Below are positions 33,753 to 42,886 of a stretch of 64,000 nucleotides of DNA, piece after piece (within the stretch, counting starts at the first letter, position 1; each line of letters begins with the position of its first letter). A program made the position numbers and the translations under genes. The stretch is from Bacteroides sp. (GTDB lineage Bacteria > Bacteroidota > Bacteroidia > Bacteroidales > Bacteroidaceae), in the NCBI RefSeq assembly GCF_028690125.1, contig NZ_JAQVBV010000005.1:152901-216900 (forward strand), in the 5' to 3' direction. The notes below the pieces were generated by a model that did not search any database, was not told the origin of the DNA, and saw only the letters and a list, made by a program, of their open reading frames with translations.

Positions 33753-34882
33753 TTTGATAAAAATTTATATTTATTTCCCCACGACCAACGATAGTTCAAT
33801 ATTTCACACATAAACAACACAACTCCTTTTAGATTTGGTAAATCAACATAATGAATGCAAGTGTTACAATATTGCGATGTCTGACGTTGCATTTCATCAA
33901 AACTGCCCTGTTTATATAGCTCCGCAGGAGTCTTTTTCTGCAAATTTTCAATTCGATCACTAGCAGTAGCACACAAAAAGATATCTAAATTTTCATCTAT
34001 TGTCACATCCCTATTTAGATAGGAACATTGACTTAGTCTGCCATACCCTTTCTTTTTCAAAAAATAATAATTTGCAAAATACCGAAACTTAATTCTCGCC
34101 TGCTTCGAAAAAGAGGTCTTTAAAAATTTCCCATAAAAAAATTCTGTAGCCAACAAATTACTACGTTCATCCTCCAATACATAATAATCATAACGGTCAA
34201 ACGTATAAATACGTTTATTGGGCACAGCCAGATGATAAGTAATAGTAAATGGATAACCACTGAAAAAAGAATCCGTTTGTTGTACATAAGGTATATTATA
34301 TCTGGATAAAGTACAACCAATATCCATTACATCACAGTAACATTTGGAATTTTGTGCCAGCTCGTCCATCAACTTCTTTGTCCGTTCAAAACAATTTTTA
34401 ATTCCACGCACTTCATCATGAACACTCCCTACCCCATCAACAGAAAGAGTTAATCCGAGTTTTACATTATGTTTCACCGTTATCTGCTTTATTTTTTCCA
34501 ACAACGACAACAAACGGTCTGGTAAAAGACCATTTGAAATGATATGTATATAGTCTAATTTCTTTAATACCAAAAGAGCATTAATAATTTCTTCTGGGTG
34601 TTTGATTAATGTCAATTCTCCACCATTAATTCCAACACTTCGTACTTCTGAAAAATAGTCATCTTGTAAGACTTTTCTTAAAGTATCGGGATCAATATCA
34701 CTTTTTTCCTTAATTTCCCAGATATTACATGTTTTACAACGTGAATTACAGCGTGAAGTCACAGGCATTTGAATCACTACCGGCTTTCGGCGAATATGAA
34801 ACAGACGACAAAGAGTGTCAATTAAAAGACTTTTTATAAGATATAACATTTCGAATAATTTGTATAATAGAAGGCAAATCAC
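33746..34882 (-). CDS. Radical SAM protein with C-terminal cysteine cluster
   Basis: 378 residues. QMPVTSRCNSRCKTCNIWE contains the CxxxCxxC motif for the S-adenosylmethionine-binding [4Fe-4S] cluster, followed by SVGINGGELTLIKHPEEII (GGE motif). The end (FLCATASDRIE... and QYCNTCIHYVDLP) resembles a SPASM/twitch auxiliary cluster region. It could catalyse a radical modification of a sugar or a carrier-bound intermediate; no characterised relative was recognised. The first 65 bases overlap wzx. Met13 (34846) would shorten the overlap and may be the real start. A hydrophobic N-terminus (LLLYKLFEMLYLIKSLLI) hints at membrane contact. Confidence 0.82.
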   Translation of the reverse strand: MICLLLYKLFEMLYLIKSLLIDTLCRLFHIRRKPVVIQMPVTSRCNSRCKTCNIWEIKEKSDIDPDTLRKVLQDDYFSEVRSVGINGGELTLIKHPEEIINALLVLKKLDYIHIISNGLLPDRLLSLLEKIKQITVKHNVKLGLTLSVDGVGSVHDEVRGIKNCFERTKKLMDELAQNSKCYCDVMDIGCTLSRYNIPYVQQTDSFFSGYPFTITYHLAVPNKRIYTFDRYDYYVLEDERSNLLATEFFYGKFLKTSFSKQARIKFRYFANYYFLKKKGYGRLSQCSYLNRDVTIDENLDIFLCATASDRIENLQKKTPAELYKQGSFDEMQRQTSQYCNTCIHYVDLPNLKGVVLFMCEILNYRWSWGNKYKFLSKW

Positions 34883-36287
34883 GAACTATCCCCAAGGTTT
34901 GTAAACCAATAAAACAACCAATGCTTAAAATCAGTTTTAAAAATAAATTCAAAACAACACTTTGTATATCAACAAAATAAGTATAAACCCACAAAATTAC
35001 AGCTATAATAAGCGCTACTATAAAAGGACGTAATAAAGAATAAAAGAAATGGGACAACGAACTCTTCAATACTAATTGAATTAAAATTTTATGATACACA
35101 TAAAATGATACATAAAATGCACTTACCAAATATATAGCTAACCTTTCCAGATCTTTACTATATAATCCTGCAATAATAGCAATAACGGTCACAATGAAAG
35201 CTATCCCCCCTGCAACAAAGAGTTTTCGCATTTCATTTGTAGCCTGAAACACAGCCCCAACGGCAGATTGAATCAACTGAATACCAATACTTAATGAAAA
35301 TATTTTAAATACTGGCACTGATTGCATCCATTGTGAACCAAAAAGAATAAATATAATTTCAGTTGAACAAAAATAAAAAACGACAGATAACGTAAAACCT
35401 ATATAAGCGAAAAAAAGCATCAGTCTTATATATTTTTGATATACAAAAGCCAAATCATTCTGATATTCACACAATAAAGGATGTAAAACCGGCGTAATAA
35501 CGTTGGATATATTTTCAAGTGGAAGCATCATCAAACGATATGATTTCTCATAATATCCTAATAAACTTATGCTCATAAATTTTCCTATCAACAGCTTATC
35601 AAGATTTCGATAAGTAAAATTCATTAAATTAAAAACCACTTGATAGGCAGAATAAGGAAGAATACGTTTAACGGGCTTCCAATCAATTTTAAAACGAAAC
35701 GACAGATTATAACATCGATAACTAATAATAAAGAGCAGTAATGTTCCTATTATCGGATTAATGAGTAATGCGTAAATCCCAAAACCGGATATAGCAGCAA
35801 TTACAGAAAAAATGCCCAACAAAAGCTGAACAATGATTGTTCTAATAGCAATAAACCGGAAGCGCTTCTGCTTAAACAGCAAAGCATTTGGAACAATATT
35901 AACTATTGAAAAAACAACATTCAAAGAAAGAAAAGCGCAAATATTAAACAATCGTTTATCTGCAAATATTTGAGCAATCAAGGGTGACAAAAACAAGAAA
36001 AAGATTCCTGATATAAGGCTTAAATATAGAGTAAATGAAAAAATATGATTCAAATCATTCTTATCTAACTCCTGATTCTGTATAATAGCCGGACTCATTC
36101 CCGAGCCTGTCAGTAAAGTTATCATTCCTATAAAGACTGTAGCTATGGCTACAGTACCGAAATCTGAAGGGGTTAAGATTCGGGATAGTACGGCTGTTAC
36201 TAATATGGAGATTCCAATACTCAAATACTTAGCAACAGCCGTATAAAAAGTTCCAGAGAAAAGTTCAGTTGAAAAACGTTCGTTCAT
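34818..36287 (-). CDS. wzx: Wzx-type oligosaccharide flippase
   Basis: 489 residues with about 12 to 14 membrane helices. The N-terminus ELFSGTFYTAVAKYLSIGIS, VLSRILTPSDFGTVAIATV and GMSPAIIQNQELDKNDLNHI are typical of the polysaccharide-transport MATE-like family. It moves the undecaprenyl-linked repeat unit from the inner to the outer face of the inner membrane. The start overlaps the preceding stop by 1 base. Family certain; symbol assigned from context. Confidence 0.88.
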   Translation of the reverse strand: MNERFSTELFSGTFYTAVAKYLSIGISILVTAVLSRILTPSDFGTVAIATVFIGMITLLTGSGMSPAIIQNQELDKNDLNHIFSFTLYLSLISGIFFLFLSPLIAQIFADKRLFNICAFLSLNVVFSIVNIVPNALLFKQKRFRFIAIRTIIVQLLLGIFSVIAAISGFGIYALLINPIIGTLLLFIISYRCYNLSFRFKIDWKPVKRILPYSAYQVVFNLMNFTYRNLDKLLIGKFMSISLLGYYEKSYRLMMLPLENISNVITPVLHPLLCEYQNDLAFVYQKYIRLMLFFAYIGFTLSVVFYFCSTEIIFILFGSQWMQSVPVFKIFSLSIGIQLIQSAVGAVFQATNEMRKLFVAGGIAFIVTVIAIIAGLYSKDLERLAIYLVSAFYVSFYVYHKILIQLVLKSSLSHFFYSLLRPFIVALIIAVILWVYTYFVDIQSVVLNLFLKLILSIGCFIGLQTLGIVRDLPSIIQIIRNVISYKKSFN

Positions 36288-37699
36288 TACTTCATAATTC
36301 GTTCCAGTTCAGCCACACTTCCAACAAAATCCGTATATTGAGGTAATTGTAATTGCCTTGCATCAATCTTACGAAAATCATTTTTGGACAAATCACTTAA
36401 AAATAGCAAAGATGCCTTGCCGGCAGCCCAACCTAATTGCATTATATCTTTATTAAGCCGAAACGAAGCGGCAGCAATATGAGTAAACCCGGCTCCTCTG
36501 GAAGCGACCAAAACATTAGTAAAACATTTAGGCACTAGGCATCCATAAGGTACTCCATAAGGTTTCATGCGACTGTTGATAGATTGCGCATCTATATTAG
36601 AACCTGCATCACCATGTATATCCACAGAATGATTACCAACCGCAATTGGAGTATCAAGATTTGATTTTCCCGCTAGCCGTTGAGATGAGATTTGCTCATA
36701 AAAATGATTTTCATTCAGCATTCGTTCACAAGATGTCCGATAAGTTTCCCGAATTCCCAACATAGAAGCCGCGCCTATGAATCGCTTTTCTCTTAAATGA
36801 AAAAATTGGCAGCGCAGATTATCTCCTTCTTTAATAGTTGCCCAATGTAAATGAACTCGCCGCAACAATTCATCATATGTCTGTTTTTTATCTTTCATAA
36901 CATCTAGACCAGTCATGCCTAAATATGATATAGTATTAACATATACATATTTACAATTATCTTCGTAGAGCAATGCGTCATTGATAAAAGCCGATACTGG
37001 CAATGTTTCGTCGGCGCCTTTAGCGACTCGATACATCAATGTTGGATAATTTAATGCTCTTTCATTATTTTCCAAATTCTTATTACTTTCTTCAATAAAG
37101 CCATATTCTGTAAAATACTTATCACGAGCATCTAACCCAATATATCGCTTTCCACCACAATCGCCAATTAAAACAGAATCCGCAGAACAATCAATAAACA
37201 CATCAGCCTCCAGCACCTCAGTCTTATTAGTCAATAAATCAACAACTTGAATAGATTGTACTTGTCCCTCTCGAAATGAAACAACTTTCTGAAATAAAGT
37301 ATTATTTCGTATCTGAATACCTCCTTGTTTGAGATCTGCCCGATAAAGTTCAGCTTGTTTTTCAGGTACAAAACAAATATTTACTTCTTTGCCCGATTTC
37401 TGATATTTAGAATGAAGTAGCGACATATCGTAACAAATGGATTCATTAGGTTGAAAATCATGATAGTCTGCATTAATATATTTAGCGATATTACTCTGTA
37501 ACATTCTACTAATTATTGGCTTCAAGAATGGAGGAGCTGGTGTAGAAGCATGTACATTTACCCATCCATTAATATGCGTTCCACCAATTTCCGGGTTACA
37601 ATCAATCATTAAAACACTAAGACCCGAATGAATAAGAGCATAAGCTGAACCAATTCCTCCAGCACCTGCACCGATAATAACTACATTATATTTTGACAT
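36287..37699 (-). CDS. FAD-dependent oxidoreductase of the capsule locus
   Basis: From the chosen start the protein (470 residues) begins MSKYNVVIIGAGAGGIGSAY, an FAD-binding GxGxxG, then MIDCNPEIGGTHINGW. ADVFIDCSADSVLIGDCGG and the late VLVASRGAGFTHIAAASFR fit the FAD-dependent oxidoreductase family PF12831. An upstream in-frame ATG (37747) would add 16 hydrophobic residues (MKGFLVIYCIILNNNH) and overlap the GT2 gene; the Rossmann motif position favours 37699. The substrate is unknown; sugar oxidation or reduction is inferred from the operon only. Confidence 0.78.
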   Translation of the reverse strand: MSKYNVVIIGAGAGGIGSAYALIHSGLSVLMIDCNPEIGGTHINGWVNVHASTPAPPFLKPIISRMLQSNIAKYINADYHDFQPNESICYDMSLLHSKYQKSGKEVNICFVPEKQAELYRADLKQGGIQIRNNTLFQKVVSFREGQVQSIQVVDLLTNKTEVLEADVFIDCSADSVLIGDCGGKRYIGLDARDKYFTEYGFIEESNKNLENNERALNYPTLMYRVAKGADETLPVSAFINDALLYEDNCKYVYVNTISYLGMTGLDVMKDKKQTYDELLRRVHLHWATIKEGDNLRCQFFHLREKRFIGAASMLGIRETYRTSCERMLNENHFYEQISSQRLAGKSNLDTPIAVGNHSVDIHGDAGSNIDAQSINSRMKPYGVPYGCLVPKCFTNVLVASRGAGFTHIAAASFRLNKDIMQLGWAAGKASLLFLSDLSKNDFRKIDARQLQLPQYTDFVGSVAELERIMK

Positions 37700-37706
37700 A
37701 TGATTG

Positions 37707-38765
37707 TTATTTAAAATTATACAATATATAACCAAGAATCCCTTCAATCTTTTTACCCCAACGATATAATTTTGAAATCATCCGAAAACTCATCTGAGAA
37801 AAAAGTCCAAGAGATGTAATGTTCAACTTCGACAAATCATATGTAAAAGATGGTAATAAATCTCGTCTTATTTCATTATAATAATCAAGAGCAGCATAAT
37901 CTGCATATCTACGTAAAAACAAGAATCTTAACCGAAAATATTTCAACAAATAAGCAACAACAGAATAACGACTATCAATACATTTTATAATTACATCAAT
38001 ATTCAATGAAACATTTTGTCCAATTCGCCTGGCCCCTAATACTTTACAATACAATAACACTTTATACTGCATGGCCATGCGAAGCATAAACATCGTATCA
38101 GCACTCGGATACACAGATGGATTGAATCCTCCTTGATCTAAAACTACTTTTCTCAGAAAGATACATCCGGTCGGACTACCAAAATAATTTCCCAAGAAAA
38201 TATAGTCACGAGGTCGAAGCGGAATTATTGATAAAATCGGAAGTTTTGAACGATAATTTCTTTTTTTAAACGGCATTCCATCATCTAACCAATTCTCCAT
38301 TTCAGGTTTAAGTACAGCTATGTCACAACTATTATTTTGATGTAAAAAAGCCATTGCTTCCAACAAGAAATTGTCAAACAAGAAGTCGTCATCATGCAAA
38401 AGTACAACCCATTTAGAATGGGCTAGTTCAAAACAACGATTCCAATTTCCATATAATCCCAAGTTCTCTCGATTTTTGTAATAACAGATATGACTATATT
38501 GTTTATATTCAGTAGTCATCAGTTTCTCAGTCTCACAATTACGCTGCGGATCATTATCGACGACTATGACTCCAAATTTCTCTGTTGGGTAATTCTGTTG
38601 TAAAGCACTATCTATCGCTTCACGTATCATATTGCCTCTTCGAAAAGTAGGTATAACAATCGTTACTTCTAAATCGTATTCTAAATGACCAAAAATCAAG
38701 TTAGAATCGACAGAATGCTGTTGCGCAAAACAATCATTATACTCAAATCCTTTTATAACATTCAT
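37707..38765 (-). CDS. Family 2 glycosyltransferase
   Basis: 352 residues: LEVTIVIPTFRRGNMIREAI, VIVVDNDPQRNCETEKLM, YYKNRENLGLYGNWNRCFEL and KWVVLLHDDDFLFDNFLL (DDD metal site). The central SPTGCIFLRKVVLDQGGFNP is common in capsule GT2 enzymes. Cytoplasmic GT-A transferase with a C-terminal extension of about 100 residues rich in Arg, Tyr and Leu that may sit on the membrane. Donor unknown. Confidence 0.88.
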   Translation of the reverse strand: MNVIKGFEYNDCFAQQHSVDSNLIFGHLEYDLEVTIVIPTFRRGNMIREAIDSALQQNYPTEKFGVIVVDNDPQRNCETEKLMTTEYKQYSHICYYKNRENLGLYGNWNRCFELAHSKWVVLLHDDDFLFDNFLLEAMAFLHQNNSCDIAVLKPEMENWLDDGMPFKKRNYRSKLPILSIIPLRPRDYIFLGNYFGSPTGCIFLRKVVLDQGGFNPSVYPSADTMFMLRMAMQYKVLLYCKVLGARRIGQNVSLNIDVIIKCIDSRYSVVAYLLKYFRLRFLFLRRYADYAALDYYNEIRRDLLPSFTYDLSKLNITSLGLFSQMSFRMISKLYRWGKKIEGILGYILYNFK

Positions 38766-38791
38766 AATCCCTCAATCTTTCTAATTACCAA

Positions 38792-40057
38792 TTAGGCAAT
38801 GTCCATACCACTTTTTAAACTTTGATCACTCCAAAAATAATCCCATTCACCAAATCGTCCTATAGTTTCTATTCCTATAGAAAATAAATAATCACGAATC
38901 ACTTTTCTTGAATTATATATATTATGATCAAATACCACGTTGGCATACTTTTCAAATCGAATATCAACAAAAAGGATATCCATTTCTTCAATTATATTTA
39001 ATTCAACAAGTCTGGTTACCGTTTTATTAAATAGTTCTTCATATGTATATGCGTCTTGCTTGACATAAACTTCTAATTGCAAAGAAGAACAGCCTTCCGG
39101 TACATTGTAAGGTGATTTTAAAGAAGGAGAATAAACACGAGAAGCAAGAATATCTTCGTCATAAACATACCACCACAAATAGGGAGGTATGTTTTTTGTT
39201 TTCAGTGCTATGGAAATTAAATAGCCTGAAGTATACCTTAACTGTTCACCTGCACTAATAACGTCATCAGGCAAGTCCTTTAGCATACTCAAGATTTCAG
39301 GTAAAGGCAAGCTACTAATTAATCTGTCATAGTAATAAACATCTCCCTTTTGAGTCCGAACAGATCTGCCTATTGGAGAAATTTCTACAATTTCCGAATT
39401 ATACTTTATGTCCAATCCTTCTGTCAAAACTCTCAAAAAAGCTTTGTATCCTCCCTTTTGGGGATAACACATTTCCTGAGCATAATATGTTACAGGAGTA
39501 TCGGCTGTTTCACATCCTCTAATAACCTCTTCAATTGAAGGCTGATATAATCTGTTACCAATCCATTTCGTTTCTAGCTCCCGAGCCTGACACATCCAAT
39601 ATTTCTGAGTATAAATCATAGGAAAATGTTCAGCAAAATAATCTCCATACTGAGCTCGTAACCATTCTTCATAATTCTGGATCTGGTTTATATCAGACAC
39701 GATTGGCCGCTTTCTAAAATCAGTTATTATCTGTTGCTTTTCATATGAAGACAACGGATATAAATTGTTCTGAGCCGGATGTTTAATCCATTTCTTGTTA
39801 TAAATATTATAAGGATTGGGGGTATGTCTTATAATATTGGGAGCAGAAAGTTGAAAGAGACGTTTAACCTCACCATCATTAGTAAAAGAGAAATGAACAA
39901 AATGATCAAAATAAAAACCTTTTATTTCAAAGTTATCACATAATCCTCCATATGTAGGATTCTTTTCCAATAAAATGGGATCACAACCATTCTTACGAAA
40001 TGAATAGCCAGCACCAAGTCCTGATATGCCAGCGCCTAATATAATTATTTTACTCAT
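38792..40057 (-). CDS. FAD-dependent amine-oxidase/UDP-galactopyranose mutase-like protein
   Basis: 421 residues: KIIILGAGISGLGAGYSFRK (FAD-binding), ILLEKNPTYGGLCDNFEIKG and FDHFVHFSF, similar to the start of UDP-galactopyranose mutases and protoporphyrinogen-oxidase-like proteins. KYWMCQARELETKWIGNRLY is typical of a group recurrent in lipopolysaccharide and capsule clusters. Possible role: sugar ring contraction (furanose formation) or another FAD-dependent change of a nucleotide sugar. It is longer and more divergent than classical Glf (about 370 residues), so mutase activity is not assured. Confidence 0.75.
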   Translation of the reverse strand: MSKIIILGAGISGLGAGYSFRKNGCDPILLEKNPTYGGLCDNFEIKGFYFDHFVHFSFTNDGEVKRLFQLSAPNIIRHTPNPYNIYNKKWIKHPAQNNLYPLSSYEKQQIITDFRKRPIVSDINQIQNYEEWLRAQYGDYFAEHFPMIYTQKYWMCQARELETKWIGNRLYQPSIEEVIRGCETADTPVTYYAQEMCYPQKGGYKAFLRVLTEGLDIKYNSEIVEISPIGRSVRTQKGDVYYYDRLISSLPLPEILSMLKDLPDDVISAGEQLRYTSGYLISIALKTKNIPPYLWWYVYDEDILASRVYSPSLKSPYNVPEGCSSLQLEVYVKQDAYTYEELFNKTVTRLVELNIIEEMDILFVDIRFEKYANVVFDHNIYNSRKVIRDYLFSIGIETIGRFGEWDYFWSDQSLKSGMDIA

Positions 40058-40087
40058 TTACACAGCATTGAGATAAAACTCCATAAT

Positions 40088-40951
40088 TTACAATTTATCT
40101 TCCAATCTATATGTAGATTCCCAACCTATATGAATCAATCTGCCGATAGGGGCAACTGCATACATCACATCACTTTCCCGATAAGGTAATGCTCCCCATG
40201 CTATATTGCATTTTCTTTTATATTTATTCTCTACAATTTTGGCAAGATCACGGATAGATGTACCCTTACCAGTACCCAAATGATAATCAATAAAAGGCTG
40301 TTCCATAATTAAAGGCATATGATTCATTACGTAATTAATAAAAGATACAACATCGTCAATATGTATAAAATCTAATACCTGTTCACCACCTGACATTTTC
40401 ACAGGTTCCTGACTATCTAAAGACTCTTTTATATAATCCATTACTTTTTTTTGAGAATCTGCTTCACCATAAATTGTGTATGGAATGATATTTATGTATC
40501 TATAATTACTTGATTCAGAATAATATTTCAGAAGTTGTCGAAAGGCAGTTTTAGTCGCTGAATAAAGATAAGCGCTAGAAACATCCATAGGACCCAATCT
40601 GTATTCAGTGCAAGTACCAAAATTGATAAAGAGCCGTAGATTTGTACATTTTTTCAAACTGTTTAGTAATAATGTGCCAAACAAAATATTCGTATCTACT
40701 AATGTTTTCAGCGTTTCAGGATCATCTTTACTGGAAAGATATGAAGCCAAATGAATAACACAATCTGGAGCATAACTCTCTATTTCATCTAAATTATCTG
40801 TTGAAATATAAGTTATATTATTATGTCCAAATAGTTCTATAGCTTTCTCCCTATTCCGAACTACAAATATTAAATGGTTATTTTCTTTTTGTAACTCAGG
40901 AATTAAATGACGACCAACAAAACCAGTCGCACCTGTTACCAAAATATTCAT
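40088..40951 (-). CDS. NAD-dependent epimerase/dehydratase, candidate CDP-dideoxysugar synthase
   Basis: 287 residues of the SDR type: MNILVTGATGFVGRHLIPEL, CVIHLASYLS, NFGTCTEYRLGP, YLYSATKTAFRQLL (YxxxK as YSATK), NIIPYTIYGEAD and LDFIHIDDVVSFI. It follows rfbF, rfbG and rfbH, the position where CDP-abequose or CDP-paratose synthase genes stand in other bacteria. It therefore probably performs the last reduction to a CDP-3,6-dideoxyhexose. This rests mainly on context. The 67-base gap to rfbG is larger than most in the operon. Confidence 0.75.
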   Translation of the reverse strand: MNILVTGATGFVGRHLIPELQKENNHLIFVVRNREKAIELFGHNNITYISTDNLDEIESYAPDCVIHLASYLSSKDDPETLKTLVDTNILFGTLLLNSLKKCTNLRLFINFGTCTEYRLGPMDVSSAYLYSATKTAFRQLLKYYSESSNYRYINIIPYTIYGEADSQKKVMDYIKESLDSQEPVKMSGGEQVLDFIHIDDVVSFINYVMNHMPLIMEQPFIDYHLGTGKGTSIRDLAKIVENKYKRKCNIAWGALPYRESDVMYAVAPIGRLIHIGWESTYRLEDKL

Positions 40952-41018
40952 CAGTAAATCTCCTTATAATTATGCACAAGTATGGATAAAATATAAGAGA
41001 ATATGAATTTCACATCTT

Positions 41019-42107
41019 TCATTTATACAAATATTCTTTTATTTGTTCAATACAAACATTATAAATAGATTCTTCCTTGTATCGTTTATACCAATCAACT
41101 GTTAGTTTCACTGTTTGATCAATATTCATCCGTGGCTCCCACCCTAACTGATATTTTGCTTTAGAAATATCCAGCATTAACAGTTTAGCTTCATGCAATG
41201 CATTAGTATCGGAAAGATCTCTTAGGTCTCCTTTCCCATAATTGGCTATTACTTTTTCAGCTACATCCCAAACCGTAGAAATAGATTCTGTTCGTGGACC
41301 AAAATTCCAACCTTCACTATATCTTGTTGGTTCCACCCACATTTTCTGCGCAAGAAGCATATAACCACTTAAAGGTTCGAGTACGTGCTGCCAAGGACGG
41401 ATAGCTTTTGGACTACGAATATCTATTGTTTTATCTGATTCCAGGGCTTTTATACAATCGGGTATAATACGGTCCAATGCCCAGTCACCACCACCAATAA
41501 CATTACCGGCTCTTACACTAGCGATGGATTTCCCATTTTTCTCATACCATTCCGGATTAAAAAAAGAACGCCTCCAAGAAGCGATGGCGATTTCGGTGGC
41601 TCCTTTACTACTGGAGTAAGGATCATAACCACCCATCGGTTCATTCTCCCGATACCCCCAAAGTTGTTCTTTATTCTCATAACATTTATCCGTAGTGATC
41701 ATCACACCAACCTTTACACTTTCTGTAAAACGAATTGCCTCTAAGATATGAATAGTACCCATCACATTCGTTTCATAAGTTTCAACCGGAATGTCATAGC
41801 TCAATCGAACTAAAGGTTGGGCGGCAAGGTGAAAGACAATCTCCGGTTGATATTCCTGAAATATAGCTTTCATTCGTTCACGGTCACGAATATCTGCACG
41901 GATATCTGACTTTATTTTTTCACCAATACCGGATAGGATGTAGTTATCTCTTTGTGTAAACGGATCTTGGGAAACACCTATAACTTCGGCACCTAATTCA
42001 TGCAACCAAATCGTAAGCCAGCTACCTTTAAAGCCTGTATGACCGGTTACTAATACACGTTTACCCCGATAAAAGTTATTAAAAATATCTATATCCATAT
42101 TTACCAA
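41019..42107 (-). CDS. rfbG: CDP-glucose 4,6-dehydratase
   Basis: 362 residues: FYRGKRVLVTGHTGFKGSWL (GxxGxxG), WLHELGAEVIGVS, VFHLAAQPLVRLSYDIPVET, MITTDKCYENKEQLWGYRE, YDPYSSSKGATEIAIASWRR (YSSSK) and RAGNVIGGGDWALDRIIPD. These match RfbG closely. It forms CDP-4-keto-6-deoxyglucose, which RfbH then uses. Overlaps rfbF by 7 bases. Confidence 0.94.
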   Translation of the reverse strand: MVNMDIDIFNNFYRGKRVLVTGHTGFKGSWLTIWLHELGAEVIGVSQDPFTQRDNYILSGIGEKIKSDIRADIRDRERMKAIFQEYQPEIVFHLAAQPLVRLSYDIPVETYETNVMGTIHILEAIRFTESVKVGVMITTDKCYENKEQLWGYRENEPMGGYDPYSSSKGATEIAIASWRRSFFNPEWYEKNGKSIASVRAGNVIGGGDWALDRIIPDCIKALESDKTIDIRSPKAIRPWQHVLEPLSGYMLLAQKMWVEPTRYSEGWNFGPRTESISTVWDVAEKVIANYGKGDLRDLSDTNALHEAKLLMLDISKAKYQLGWEPRMNIDQTVKLTVDWYKRYKEESIYNVCIEQIKEYLYK

Positions 42108-42886
42108 ACTTTCCAGGGAGCAATCCCTTTATCCCACATCTCATTCAGTTCTACATTATCTCTCAAAGTATCCATCGGTTTCCAGAATCCGGTATGACGG
42201 ATAGCATGCATTTTACCATCCTTTGCAATATTCTCCAAAGGTTGCCGTTCAAAAATGGTAGAATCGCCATCTTGGATATAATCAAAAATTTCAGGTTCAC
42301 AGACAAAATAACCGGCATTAATCCAATTACGGTCTCCATCAGGTTTCTCCTGAAAGGAAAGTACTTTATTAGTATCTAAGTCTATTTGTAAAGCTCCAAA
42401 TTTGCCACCAGGCTTGTAAGCGGTCAAAGAGAGTAAACAGCCGGATGATTCATGAGAATGAATAGTCTCAGAAATATTCAGATCAGTTACTCCGTCACCA
42501 TATGTCAATAGGAAATGTTCATTACCAATATATTTCTGTATGCGTTTAATTCGCCCGCCGGTCATGGTATTTAAACCAGTATCTACCATCGTAACTTTCC
42601 AATTCTCGGAGTGATTATCGAGAATGGTAGTAGTATTATTCGACAGATCGACTGTCATATCACTGTTATGACGAAAGTAATTGGCAAAATATTCTTTAAT
42701 AATATATTGTTTATAACCGCAACAGATGACAAACTCATTGATGCCATAATGGCTATAAGTTTTCATGATATGCCAAAGGATAGGTTTACCTCCTATCTCA
42801 ACCATTGGTTTGGGAATAAGATTAGTAGCTTCGCTCAAACGGGTACCAAAACCACCAGCTAATATAACTGCTTTCATTTTGTACAA
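42101..42886 (-). CDS. rfbF: Glucose-1-phosphate cytidylyltransferase
   Basis: 261 residues: MKAVILAGGFGTRLSEATNL (nucleotidyltransferase loop, at the second start Met), PKPMVEIGGKPILWHIMKTY, FVICCGYKQYIIKEYFANYF, LTYGDGVTDLN and GYFVCEPEIFDYI. The size and GYKQYIIKEYF are characteristic of RfbF. Makes CDP-glucose from CTP and glucose-1-phosphate. Overlaps rfbH by 13 bases; Met4 (MKAVILAGG) may be the actual start and would nearly remove the overlap. Confidence 0.94.
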   Translation of the reverse strand: MYKMKAVILAGGFGTRLSEATNLIPKPMVEIGGKPILWHIMKTYSHYGINEFVICCGYKQYIIKEYFANYFRHNSDMTVDLSNNTTTILDNHSENWKVTMVDTGLNTMTGGRIKRIQKYIGNEHFLLTYGDGVTDLNISETIHSHESSGCLLSLTAYKPGGKFGALQIDLDTNKVLSFQEKPDGDRNWINAGYFVCEPEIFDYIQDGDSTIFERQPLENIAKDGKMHAIRHTGFWKPMDTLRDNVELNEMWDKGIAPWKVW

